A stretch of 64,000 nt of DNA from Calliopum simillimum (Eukaryota > Arthropoda > Insecta > Diptera > Lauxaniidae), in the NCBI GenBank assembly GCA_951812925.1, contig OX638368.1, positions 112,553,309 to 112,617,308 on the forward strand. Reading direction: 5' to 3'. How positions within the stretch are numbered: position 1 is the first letter of the stretch; each line of letters begins with the position of its first letter. The position numbers and the translations under genes were made by a program. This document shows positions 11,900-23,577 of the stretch, in pieces. Below the pieces are notes generated by a model that searched no databases, was not told the DNA's origin, and saw only the letters and a list, made by a program, of their open reading frames with translations.

Positions 11900-13751
11900 T
11901 TAGAGTGGTCCAAAATCCGAAAGTGTTAAAAAGTCAAGGTGCGCGCGACTTTTCTGAATCCTTGGATCCTGCTGATTACAAAAAGTGCTTTGGAACCAAA
12001 AAAAAATTGCGTTTAGATATTCCGCAACGAGCTTGAAGGTACTTTTTTAGGAATTTTTGAGTTTTCGAGTTCTCTTTTTAATTTAAACGCTATACCTTTT
12101 GAACCAGATAAAGTATTTGCAAAAATTAAATTGCATTTTGTTAGGAATATTTTGAGACATGTTTTGCATCAATAATAATTAATCTACTTTTTGCCAATTT
12201 TTTTTAGCAGCACTTTAAACTTAAAAATTTGTTAATTTTTTGAGGTGTTTGCACTTTCAACAACCGATTTTTTTCTTATTTTGCTCTAGCAAATTTTTTT
12301 AAACATTTTTACATTTTTATGCATTAATTTATCTTTAAAATAATTTCAACAACTAAGCTATTAATAACACTTTTACTCACAAAAAACTATTAAGTATAAT
12401 TAAATTAGACTAAAAAAAAAAATTCATTTTAGTGTTTTCAAGGCATTGAAATAAGATATCTTAATGGGACGACGTAAGATACCACTTGTTTTTTATAAAA
12501 TCATTAGTTCCTAATCTTTTGAGTAAAACAACATTCTTTGCAATATCGAAATTTTTGCACTTCTTGTTATTTTTGGCAAAACAGGTTAACAGATAGTTTT
12601 CATAGATCTTCAAAAAAAACTAAAAAAAAATTTAGTCAAAAATAAACTAAAATAGCCATTTTCGATGTATTTGTTACTGTTAATTCCGAATTCAGTCTCA
12701 AAATTGCTCTATCTTGTACGGTTGAGGAGATATTCAAACATAAAAGTATGAAAAACACCGTGTTTGCTCTTTTTAAAGTGATATTACAAGTCAAGGTTAC
12801 TTTCAGCCACAAAAAATGGTATAGTGGTTAAAAGTGCCAATCTGTTTCTTTAAAATCCAATTTAAATTATACCGATATCTTTTTTATTCTCGGAGTTATC
12901 CTAACTTAAAAAGTTAAAAAAGTGCAAAAAAAAACGATATTTCAGAGGATTAAAGAGATATCGATTTAATTTAAATTGGGTTTTCAAGAAAAATGCCGTC
13001 ACTCTTATTTTCAATACCAAGCTGAAAGTTACCATGTCGTTATATAACAGCTTCAAAATTATCAAAAACGGTGTTTTTTTGCATTTTTAGGTTAGGATAT
13101 CTCTAAAACCGTACAAGATAGAGCAATTCTGAGACCGGATTTAGAATTTTCATGAACAAATACATCTTAAATGACTATTGTTGTTTCTGTTTCACCAGGA
13201 AAATTTTAAACTCAAAGATTTTTTTTGGCCAAATTTGATTAAACTTTACGGTTTTAAGCAAGTAAAGTGAAGCTGGTGGCTTAGTTGTTGGAGTCAGTTG
13301 ATAGATAAATTAATGCGTAAGAAAATAGAAACATAAAAAAAAATTCGCTAGAGCAAAATAAGAAAAAAATAGGTTCTTGAAAGTGCAAATACCTCAAAAA
13401 ATTAACAAATTTTGAAGTTTAAAGTGCTGCTAAAAAAAATTGAAAAAGACAACATTAATTATTATTAATGCAAAAAATGGCTCAAAATATTTTTAACAAA
13501 ATGCAAATTTAATTTTTGCAAATACCTTATCTGGTTCAAAAGATATAGCGTTTAAATTAAAAATAGTACTCAAAAACTCAAAAATTCCTTAAAAAGTACC
13601 TTCAAGCTCGTTGCGGAATATCTAAACGCAATTTTTTTTTGGTTCCAAAGCACTTTTTGTAATCAGCAGGATCCAAGGATTCAGAAAAGTCGCGCGCACC
13701 TTGACTTTTTAACACTTCTGAATTTTCCATACAAAATTTGGACCACTCTAA
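11900..13751. mobile_element. 1.85-kb foldback element with TTAGAGTGGTCC ends
   Basis: Terminal repeats begin TTAGAGTGGTCC / GGACCACTCTAA. Complementarity continues through AATCCTTGGATCCTGCTGAT, TATTCCGCAACGAGCTTGAA and on towards the centre (TCTATCTTGTACGGTT against AACCGTACAAGATAGA), so nearly the whole element is a palindrome. Flanked by TGTACA at 11894-11899 and 13752-13757. No transposase, so it is non-autonomous. Confidence 0.85.
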
Positions 13752-13757
13752 TGTACA

Positions 13758-14773
13758 TTAAACCGTACCTGAAGTAAAAAGTAAACATTTTCTTTTTTTA
13801 ATTAGCATTTTTCATCATACCTTTGGCATTTACAATAGCCCGATCTTTAATACCACAGGCACACATAAAAAAAAAAAAAACAAGACCCATTGGGTACACC
13901 CCCAGGGCCGCATGTATTCGGAGGCGCTGAGCCCGAAAATCGTATTTTTAGAAAAAAACAAAGTTTTGTTGTCTTTAGTTAGAACTTTATTTGTTCCAAA
14001 AATTTTCAATGTGTGCATATTGCATAATGTCAAAAAATAATTTGGACCACCTAGTTACCCCTTATTAGCCCTCTTATAGCCCCCAAGAGGGATGAAATAA
14101 CGCTTTTTATAAAAATTTATAAGGAATGTATATTTGTAGGTTTTTTGGTGGGCTGGAACAGAACATGACGAAAAAAAATAGTTTTAGTAGCACAGGTACC
14201 CAAGTACCCCTCCAAGAGGGTCAAAATTTCAAGTTTCATAAAAATATAAAATGTATATCAATTTTTAGGTTTTTTGGTGCTCTGAAACTGAAAATGATAT
14301 TTAAAAATTATTTCAACCACCAAGTAACCCCTTAGGACCTTTTTATAGCTCCCCGAAGGGTTGAAATTTGGCTTTTTATAAGAAATATAAATGTATGTGC
14401 ATATCAGGGTTTTTTGTTGAGCAGGAATCAAGTTCAACAATATAGAAATTTTGCTTTGCTGGCTAGGTATATTAAAAAAACTGTAAAGGGTGCATTTTTT
14501 CCCCTCTCTGATTTCCACACTCTAATTTAATATCACTCTGCGGATTTTTCTTCTTAAATGACTCATTTGCATAGTCTATTCATTATGTATGTTTGAATAA
14601 TCATTATTAATGTCTCAAAGAGGGCTATGTTTTTGCCGTTTTAGTACAAGTTCACTAGATCTCAATCCCTAACAACCCTAAGTTCGGTCAAAAAAAAAAA
14701 ATCCAAATTGCCTTGCAAAAATATTTCGGATTCGATAATGTACGGTGGACTCTGTTTTTCAGGTACGGTCTAA
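13758..14773. mobile_element. Adjacent 1.0-kb element with TTAAACCGTACCTGA ends
   Basis: The left end TTAAACCGTACCTGA pairs with the right end TCAGGTACGGTCTAA. It is flanked by TGTACA at 13752-13757 (shared with the previous element) and 14774-14779. It contains a region (about 13853-14480) repeated at 44905-45545. No coding capacity. Confidence 0.6.
13853..14480 (+). repeat. Dispersed repeat copy 1 (partner 44905-45545)
   Basis: Both copies share CACAGGCACACA, GGCGCTGAGCCC, the segments TTTTTGGTGGGCTGGAACAG / TTTTTGGTGACCTGGAACAG and TTTTTAGGTTTTTTGGTGCT, and a series of 90-110 bp subrepeats with CCCCTTAG...CCCCC(G)AAG. Internal subrepeats suggest old tandem growth. Confidence 0.7.
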
Positions 14774-15960
14774 TGTACATAAGTAGATGTGACGATGGAA
14801 CTGAACATACACACAGGGACATTAAAAACAAACCATACGCGATACATCAAAAAGAAAAGCAAAAAAAACAAGTCAAAGTCTAGCAAAAAACCATAAAAAA
14901 CAGTTCATCATAATTCAATAAACATCCATGTATGCAGAATACCTGACACAAAGGAAAAAAAACTAAACAGTTTTTGAGTAGCGTTGGTAACGAGGCATAC
15001 AATATCTACGATACTCAAGACACAAGAGAGTTCAGCTACTTAAGTACGGAAGAAAACATTATTATGTCGCTAATACATAGAGTATAAAACGACGACGACG
15101 AGCAGCTATATCTAATTAAAGAAATGCAAGAAAAAGACAACAGGAAAATCCAAACACAATTGACAGTTAAAAAGAATACTAACTGACAGCAAAATGTTAG
15201 GAGGGAGGAGAAAAAAAGGAGAAAAAAACTTTACTAAACAGCATGTCAATGTTTGCAATCTTTTTAATATCAAATAAATACAATATGAGAAGAGAGTGTG
15301 CAAAAAATCGACATGTGGAAATACACAGTTTGTAGCAGTGGAAAACCTTGAATGGTATGCAAAATACTTGTACAAAAAAAAAATTATAAAAAACCAAAGC
15401 AAAGATGATAAGATACGTATGTATGTTGGGTAGCTGCTGCTGATGATGAAAAAAAAAAAGCCAACTTCCCGTTTTATGCAAAATAGCAGTGCATGGCATA
15501 GCAGGGTTTATGTAATACCAACATACGACAACAATCAGCGTCAGCGACAATGATGACGCTAAGCCAAATGTCTAGCGACCAATCTATAACAAGTAGAACA
15601 GTTTGTTCATTATTGCAAGAACAAAATAGTGAAAATGTTTTGAAATATTTTTGGCTAAATTTTATTTAAGTTGCTATTTGAGCTTTACCCTTGGCGAAAA
15701 ATACTTATAACTGTAGTAGCAAAGTTCATTTATAATTATGGTGTTTTTTTCAAAAAAGCGCCTTCATTCGAAGAAAAATAAAGCATTAATACTTCGTCAG
15801 CCACATTTTAAATTTACATTTTTTTTGCAGCGTAATTAAAATTTTTTCAAAATTGTCAATAAGTGATATCAAACCTAAAATAAAAGAATTTATAATTCAA
15901 TATATTAAAGTTAAATGTCACTCATACGTCATGGTTCACTAAAGTAATAAAAAATAAATA

Positions 15961-16035
15961 AAACGTAGGGCGAACCCACGAAACCCTGAAATTTAGAGTC
16001 TCATGCTCTACCGACAGAACAACTGAATAGTGACA
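15961..16035 (-). pseudogene. tRNA-Lys-derived pseudogene or SINE head
   Basis: The minus strand reads TCGGTAGAGCATGAGACTCT followed by AAATTTCAGGG and GTGGGTTCGCCC, very close to the D arm, anticodon arm and T arm of fly tRNA-Lys(CTT). Acceptor stem halves do not match and the anticodon loop reads CTCTAAA (CTA in place of CTT), so it is not a functional lysine tRNA. It could be a pseudogene or the promoter part of a SINE. Confidence 0.6.
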
Positions 16036-17173
16036 AGAACAATAAATACAAACCGGCTAGGTTTTTTCCATTGCAGATTCCTGTTTTTTTTTTTAATTTT
16101 TTTTTTTTTTTTTAACTTCCACTTTAAGAAAATGAACTGGGAGAGAGCAAACAAAATCACAATTTTGCACATACGGGCAATTTCGTGTTCATTCACATAA
16201 CTAGTCATTTATTTTCTCATCGAAAGTTTTCACTTCTTTACTCGAATATAAATTTGTTTTAAAAAACCTTGTAAGTGGGAAAAAAAACTCACCTGCCTAA
16301 GCGGCCACTCATCTAATCAAATCTTTTTGTAGCTTTATTAATACCAAAGAAAAAAAGCTAGTATTACAGGCCCTACATAACATCGAACCCAAAATTTTGA
16401 GCATAAATAAAAATTACTCATACGACACGTTTCAAAATTTCGATTAAAAAAAAAAAAAATACCAAAGTTCCACTGTGCACTCGGACAACGAATTTGAGAG
16501 ACAATCGGATAGACAAGAAAATTGCTATGTAAGGAAAGAGAAAAAAACTACATAAAAAACAAGAAAAAACACAAAAAAACAGAAAAGGAGTCATGTACAT
16601 GAATAGAAACAACAAACAAGCCAACAAATATTTCTGTTATCAAAAACATGCAGACTAACTGAATTTTGCTAGAGATAAGACGACATTTTTTACAGTTAGT
16701 TAAAGGTCAACCACTGAACAAGCCATTAAGCGCAACAGGTAATTTAGCTTTGCAGCAAAATTTAAAATGAATGATCATTCGCCATCTGCGTAAATGCTGT
16801 CATTTGATGTTGCATCAACAGTAGCAGCAACATGTGATGCTGGATATCAAATACTGACGAGTTGTTGCTTGATGTACACGAAAAGAAAAAACATATAAAA
16901 GTATTCAGAAACAAGCTGTAAAATGCGTGCAAACGACAGATTTAGACATTTTTGTGCGTCAGGTCAGTAAAAACTAGGCAGCAGCTTAACGATTTTTATA
17001 ATGAATGATATAACTCCTGGGTAAAAATTCCGAATTAGCGAATAGTGTAACGTACTTTAGAACACGGCAGCAGATAGCCATAATCTTGTTTATCAAACTG
17101 TAACTGCAAACTATTCCAACTGGATAAATGACTTTCCGAGATATCATCCATTGAAGTAAATAAACCTCAACAT

Positions 17174-17370
17174 ACACAGTAAAAATGTTAGTTTAATTTT
17201 AAAACCCAAAAAGTGTCAATAATTTATATATTTATTAATTTTAAACTATTTTGGAATAAATTTGAAACTTTTTTGGAAAAAAAACGGAATTTAATACCAA
17301 AAACGTTTAGAATCAATACTAAATCAAAAGTAAAAAAAGTAAAGTATGATTTTTAAGTGAGTACAAATTT
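17174..17370. repeat. Dispersed AT-rich repeat (partners near 18996-19200 and 29545-29760)
   Basis: Shared blocks include ACACAGTAAAAAT, TTTAATTTTAAAACC, TTTGGAATAAATTTGAAACT, ACGGAATTTAATACC and the Phe/Lys-like AAAAAGT runs. The 29.6 kb copy is inverted. Class unknown. Confidence 0.5.
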
Positions 17371-17759
17371 AATTTAATCCTTTACTTAGAGCTGAGATAC
17401 ATTTATTGCAGTGGAAAATACCTCGGAAAGTTATGATCTAATTCAAAAAAGTTAAAAGTTAAGGTTCAAAGAACAAGAATAGGGCTATTCAAAGGCGTTG
17501 CTAAAAGTGAATGAGCGCTAAATACCTAAAAAAAGCTGCACTTAAGAGCAAACATATTTCGGATCCCAGACCTGATAGGGAAAAACGGTTGCTAGATTCG
17601 AAATCATCTGCTGCAAATTAACCAAAATAAGTTATCGACATCTCATTCAAAATTTAATTTTAAACTACAAAAAAAAAAAAAAATAGTTTCTTCTTAACAA
17701 AGGAAAAAGTTTTTATACCCTTCCTTGGTCGATAAAACACAAAAAGCTTTTAATATTCT

Positions 17760-18560
17760 TCCTTAGGGTTCAGGTTATCTGCATCGGTGCAGCAGATAAG
17801 TTGCAATATCGTACTTTCCATTTAGAGGAGTGTAACTCCTACTAAAGAGCAAACAGTTTTTGATATCTTGCTATACCAAAATTCATAAAAATCAATCATG
17901 CTATCGTGCTATATAGTGCTAACTCTATATCTATACCAAATTTCATAAAAATCGTATGCAGTATTTTCGCCGTGAGAGCGTTTTTTCCATTTAGGGGCGT
18001 GGCACTGTCCACTGAAAATATAATGGTCAAGTTATCGTTCCTTAGTGCCAATCCTACCTCCATACCAAATTTCGTTGAAACCGATGCAGCGGTTTAGCTG
18101 TGAGAGCGTTTTATCCATTTAAGGGCGTGGCACCGCCCACTGAAAAACATAATGGTCATTTTATCGTTCCTTAGTAGTAACTCTACCTCCGTACCAAATT
18201 TCGTTAAAATCGATGCAGCGGCTTAGCCGTGAGACCATTTTTTTATTTAGGGGCGTGGCACCCCCCACTGAAAAACATAATGGTCATATTATCGTTCCTT
18301 AGTGCTAACTCTACCTCCGTACCAAATTTCGTTAAAATCTATGCAGCGGCTTAGCCGTGAGACCATTTTTTTCATTTAGGGGCGTCGCACCGCCCACTGG
18401 AAAACATAATGGTCATATTATCATTCCTTAATGCTAACCCTACCTCCGTATCAAATTTCGTTAAAATCGATGAAGCGGTTTAGCTGTGAGAACGTTTTTT
18501 CATTTAGGGGCGTGGCACCGCCCACTTTTAAAAAATATATAGTCCTATGCACTGCTCCTC
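17760..18560 (+). repeat. Tandem repeat, unit about 128 bp
   Basis: At least five units, each with GGGCGTGGCACCGCCCACTG, ATAATGGTCATATTATCG, CTACCTCCGTACCAAATTTC and GATGCAGCGGTTTAGC. Spacing of the GGGCGTGGC motif is 128-129 bp. The first units are more diverged. This resembles tandem arrays inside non-autonomous fly transposons. Confidence 0.85.
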
Positions 18561-18995
18561 CTCACAACCTTTCCAACAAAAAAAAAATCAAGCAAATCGG
18601 TTGAGATTTAGGTATAGAAACAGGGACCTAACCGATTTCGTTTGCCTATTTATATATAGATTTTGAAGGCAACAACCCATCAAGTGGGCGTAAAAATATG
18701 CCACGCCTACTTTTTGTCACTTAAATACGTAATATCTTGCGAGTTAAAAAAGATATCTTGATGAAATTTGGTGGGTAGCTGCTGAACGTAAATACCATAA
18801 ACTAGTCGGAAACTAGGCGTAATCAAATTAGTGCCATGCCCACTTTTGAAAGTTTGAAGGTCTTAACACGTTATACATAAGCATATGGAAAGCAATACAA
18901 GCTATTTTGATTGAAAACAGAAGGTGGTGTCGAAAGTAAATATAATACATACGTTTCAAGAAATACCTTCCAACATTTCCCATAGGACTCTTATA

Positions 18996-19200
18996 CAGTA
19001 AAAATTATTTAAGTTTAATTTTAAAACCAAAAAGTAGTTATATAGAACCAAAGAGTAGTTATAGAACAAAAGTACTTATTAGTTTTGAACTTTTTTGAAA
19101 TAAATTTCATACTTTTCTGGAATAAATTTCAAACTTTTTTGAAAAACAATCGGAATTTTATACCAAGAAAGTATTAAACAGTCATTTTTAGTGTGAACTT
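18996..19200. repeat. Second copy of the ACAGTAAAAAT dispersed repeat
   Basis: Matches 17174-17370 through TTTAATTTTAAAACCAAAAAG, GAATAAATTTCAAACTTTTT and CGGAATTTTATACC, with an extra short duplication (GTAGTTATATAGAAC). Non-coding. Confidence 0.5.
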
Positions 19201-20112
19201 TCCGAGTTATGATCCTTTAACGAGAAGATATTTCAGCTCCCATAAGAAGGACGGAATTATCCTTAACTTTTATGTGTCCAACAGGAAATATTCATAACTG
19301 AATTCTGCTATAAACCACATTTTTATATCGAAAAAACCTGCTTATTTCAAATAAGAAACATTACGGCGTAAAGTGATTATTGGATGTTCGCTATGGTCTA
19401 GATCTTCAGGTAAACCTTTGCTGCAACATTTGCTGACATTTTAAGCATAACTTTGATTACAAAGATTCATATACATAATTTTTATCTAAACATAACATGC
19501 CATTTTTAAATGACAAGGTCCTGCTACTTGATACTCTTAAAAGGCAGACATAGAAGACATGAAATTTTGACAATAGCCCAAAGGAAGAATTCTGAAAACC
19601 GCTGCTGCTAACTGAAACTCAATTGAAGAGAACAAACAAACCTCACCTGACAAAATACCTTTAAAAGAGATCATTCTTTTCTAACCAGTTAAGTAAAAAT
19701 AATTATTTATTCAATTCAAATTGTTGGTACATCCCATTTTGTCGTTATGTCTGGCACACGTTAAATGTCAGTGCTAAAACCGAAGCGTTGGTTGAAAAGA
19801 AAACGTTGAGAAAAAAAAAATAATTAACATTACAATGTTACATGTTGGCGTGAAGCCATTACAGTGTTTTTAATTCATTCTGTCATTTTAGTGAAGTTCT
19901 TTAGCTATGCTTAAAGATTTTTTCAACTTTTTGGAATAAAACTCAAGTAAAACTTTAAGCTTTTATATCCTGAAGTAAAAGTTTTGAGTCAACTTTTAAT
20001 TTTATTTCTAAAAGTTTAAATTTTTTTTAAACTTTACCGAAAGAATTTAAAAATTAAGTTAAGTAAACCTTTAAAATTGTTTTCAAAAAACTTGATTTAA
20101 GTTCTGCTTTTC

Positions 20113-20230
20113 TGCCCCACTTTTTTTGTGCCACTTTTTTGCGACACTTTTTTGTGACACTTTTTGCGACACTTTTTTTGTGACACTTTTTTGCGATACC
20201 TTTTTGTGACACTTTTTTGGGACACTTTTT
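20113..20230. repeat. Short TTTTTTGCGACAC array
   Basis: Six or seven units of CACTTTTTTGCGA/GTGACACTTTTTT, the same motif as the array at 690-1600. A short unit count with good identity. Confidence 0.8.
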
Positions 20231-21598
20231 CGCAGTATCACGTTACATCTATGCAACCCATTTTAACGAAATTTAATTGGTCAATGCAGAAAATGAATGC
20301 CATACGCTAGATAAGTGCCACGCTCACTTTGCAAATATAATTTTGACTCATACACTAGCTAAGAAAAGTAACAATAAGTTTGAGTTTTATGTACGTTCAA
20401 CAAAATGCTACAGATTTTTAAAATTTATAAAAGCAAATAATTAAGCAACTGTAAAACTACTACAATAATACCTTAATTTTAACGTTGAACATCAGATCGT
20501 GGCTTAAGCTAAATATTATGCAATGTATATTGTGGACGGACCAAAATATGATGCTCCAAATAGCAGCGTATTTTCAAGCAACGACGCTTGTTAGACAGCG
20601 ATATAAAAATTCATAACTTGCAGCGATTTTTGTGTATTCTGTTGCTGACAGGCAGACAGACAGACATGGCGTGCTATAGTGTGTAGCGTATATTTTTTTA
20701 TGATGTGAATGACAGTTAACAGAGTTGGCTTGCAGTGTTTGCCTGTGTGTATTAGATTCCAAGAAGGTTGCTACTAAGCAGCAGCAGCAGCAGCAACAGC
20801 AGCAACAAAGGGTTTAACTTCTCAATGCCTCTGATTTAAGGACAAGTGGATTTGATTGTGACATAAATGCAAAATTATTATCTTTGCGATACGCTACTAT
20901 GATGATGTTGATGATGCTGACGACGACGATGACGATAGCAATAGACATTGTAGTAAAAGTTGAATGTTTAAAAAAAGTATTTGCAACAAGTGACAGTGAC
21001 AGCCTGCTGCTGCTGCTGCTGTTGTAAAATGCAAAGGTCTCTTCCTTAAGCAGAAATTTTTCCAGCAATTTTTTGCGTTTTTTGGTGAAAGAGCGTTTGT
21101 GGTGCAGGAATTGTTATGACAAGACAAGGGAATTTATTGGTAGTCACTGCATAAAGTGTAGCTGCGGCATAACAAAAAAAACAAAAAAAAAAAAAAATAG
21201 ATGTATCATCATGTATATCGTTAGATGTTAGAAAATGTAAATGCTGTAATTTGATAAGCAATTTATTTGATATATTGCTGATGTTTTGTTGCTGCAGCAT
21301 TGCCTGCGGTATGGAATTGGAAATTCTAAATGCAGCGAGCATGTTAAAGAAATTAAAAGAATTAATAATTTGAAAGTGTCTGAAGGAATCATAGGGTTTT
21401 GTTACTTCTGGATGTTATTAAATTATTAGTAATTAAAACAAGATAATAACTTGAAAAAAAAAACAACTCATTTTATGGCAACACGACACACAGTGGGACA
21501 CAATAGTAGTGTTTCACCCAAATCAGTCTGCAGATCGTAAAATTATTGATTTAAAAAAAAAAATTTTTGGAATGTTTGTATTTTGGTCTCTCACAAAT

Positions 21599-21644
21599 AA
21601 AGTAACGCACTGATGAAGCAGACAAATAATTTGCGAAACGTCGG
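21599..21644 (+). ncRNA. Weak hammerhead-like motif
   Basis: CTGATGA (21610-21616) is followed by A, a possible hairpin GCAGA-CAAATAA-TTTGC, GAA and palindrome ACGT plus C. Core boxes and spacing fit a type I hammerhead, but stem I (CGCA against GGC) pairs poorly. It may be a decayed Penelope or retrozyme fragment. Confidence 0.35.
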
Positions 21645-21919
21645 CAAATTTAAATTTTAAATAAAAAAAAAATTTGTTTTTTATTTGGTTTACCAAATTA
21701 TTGGCCACTAAAAAAAGCCTTTTTATTTCTATAATGTAATAAAATTCTCCATCGATCTGTCTGGCCCGATTTTTGGCTTTCGTCCCCAATTTTTTATAAT
21801 TTTAATCTAATACTGTACTTTAGGTAAAAAATATAAAAAATTCCGATTATGATTAGTGTCCAAGTCACAATTATAAAAATGTTTTTGACTTTTTAGTTTT
21901 AAACTCTCATTTTACAAAT

Positions 21920-22989
21920 CGTTAGCTTAATATGGAAAAGGCGTACCTCAATTTTTTTCGAAATTGACTTTTTTGCATATTCTGGTTGGCCACTCTCTAA
22001 TACACCTCTCTACAAAAATTAGACATGATAATATCAAAAATGGCCAAGTTATAGTCAATTTTAAAAAAGCCCTAACACATAACAAAAAATTCTTGAAAGA
22101 AAAAGCCCTAACTCACAATATGTAGCGTTTAAATAGTGTTAAAATCACTCAAAAACTATTCGGTTAATTAAGCTGAAAACTTGGCACTGAGTGTACTTCA
22201 AATATAGAAAGGTTTTACTGCTATACACGAAGGTTCCCGAAGGTCATCCGAAGGTTTTCTGGTCAAAACGAAAAATATCTGGGTATACTATAGTAAAAAC
22301 ATCTATGGTAGACTATCAATGAACCTTAGTTGATAGTTTTCTAAGACACCCGAAGGTTTTCGAAGGCTATCCGAAGGCTTGATAGTCAAAACGAAAAATA
22401 TTTCGGTATACTAGAGGGAAAATGTCATTGGTGGACTATCAAAAAGGTCTAACTTGAAGTTTTTTGGGACACCCGAAGGTTTCAGAAGTTCCCCCCGAAG
22501 AATTCAAAGGTTCCCGAAAGTCACCCGAAGGCTTCATAGCCAATACGAAACTATATCAATGTATACCGATGGGAAAACATTAATAGCATCTATGAGTTTA
22601 GTTGCCGTGGGTACTTTATTATCATAAACTTTACTTGATGTACACTTTAATGTTTTAAATTGTCGTTACCTATTGATTGTCACCACTTTTATGATAATCT
22701 TCCATACAACACATAAACATTTTCGTTCAAGTTTTTATCGAATCCAGTTACCTTTCTTTGTAAAGGCTTTCCTTTTCATTTTATATTGAATAACTTTGAT
22801 TTTATTCATAATTTTTGATTTGTTGTAAAAAGACCTAACACACAAAACTACCCAAAAAACAAAGAAAATAAAAAAAAAATTCTAGAATGAAAATTGTTGA
22901 TAGTTTTTGCTGTAAATTTTATTCAGTTTTTTCCTTCTCCTGTAAAGTATTGAAAATGTGAGTTACGCCTTTTCCATATTAAGCTAACG
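21920..22989. mobile_element. 1.07-kb terminal-inverted-repeat element
   Basis: Ends CGTTAGCTTAATATGGAAAA...GGCGTA and their reverse complement at 22960-22989 give about 28 bp of inverted repeat. The interior holds three diverged units of about 130 bp (22200-22560) with CCGAAGG motifs and AAACGAAAAATAT. No transposase. Confidence 0.7.
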
Positions 22990-23017
22990 AAATAATCTAT
23001 CAAATTATTAAAAATAG

Positions 23018-23577
23018 GCGGTGCTACGCCCCAAAAAAATGAATTCATCATATCTCCGAAACTACTTGACGCAGGTATATAAAATTTGGTACATATGTGT
23101 GGGGTGGTGCCACGCCCACCAAAAAGCTGATATATCCTATCTCTGAAACTACTTGGCGCAGATCGTTGAAATTTAGATCATATGTATGTGCACAGTAACG
23201 AGACAAATAATATTGACTGGAAAAGTTAGCGGTGTCAAGGTCCTTTGGAAGCTAATCTATCTTATCTACTAAATTACTTCACGCTTGTTATTGAAATTAG
23301 GTACTTATATATGTAAAATGCAATATGACAGACAACGAGCAATGGAAAAATGGGCGGTACAACACCCCTGTTCATATATGTATCAAATTTCAACTATATG
23401 CGCCAAGTAGTTATAGAGATAGGATGTACCAGCTGTTTGGTGGGCGTGGCACCGCCCATTTTTCCAAAGAACTTTTTTTCTTACGATGGTCTTAACATAT
23501 GTACCAAATTTTATCTATCTGCGTGAAGTAGTTTCGGAGTTATGATGAATTCATTTTTTGGAAGGCGTGACACCGTT
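23018..23577. mobile_element. Foldback element with ATGAATTCATCATA arms
   Basis: The left arm ATGAATTCATCATATCTCCG and AACTACTTGACGCAG have reverse complements at 23480-23565 (CTGCGTGAAGTAGTTTCGGA, TATGATGAATTCAT). CCACGCC/GGCGTGGC boxes recur between. Arms are about 110 bp, centre about 300 bp. Confidence 0.6.

Noticed and set aside
20770..21030. CAG/CTG and ATG repeats giving Ser/Ala/Val-rich frames
   Set aside because: Simple trinucleotide repeats common in fly introns. No splice context with the PAN-ZP gene.
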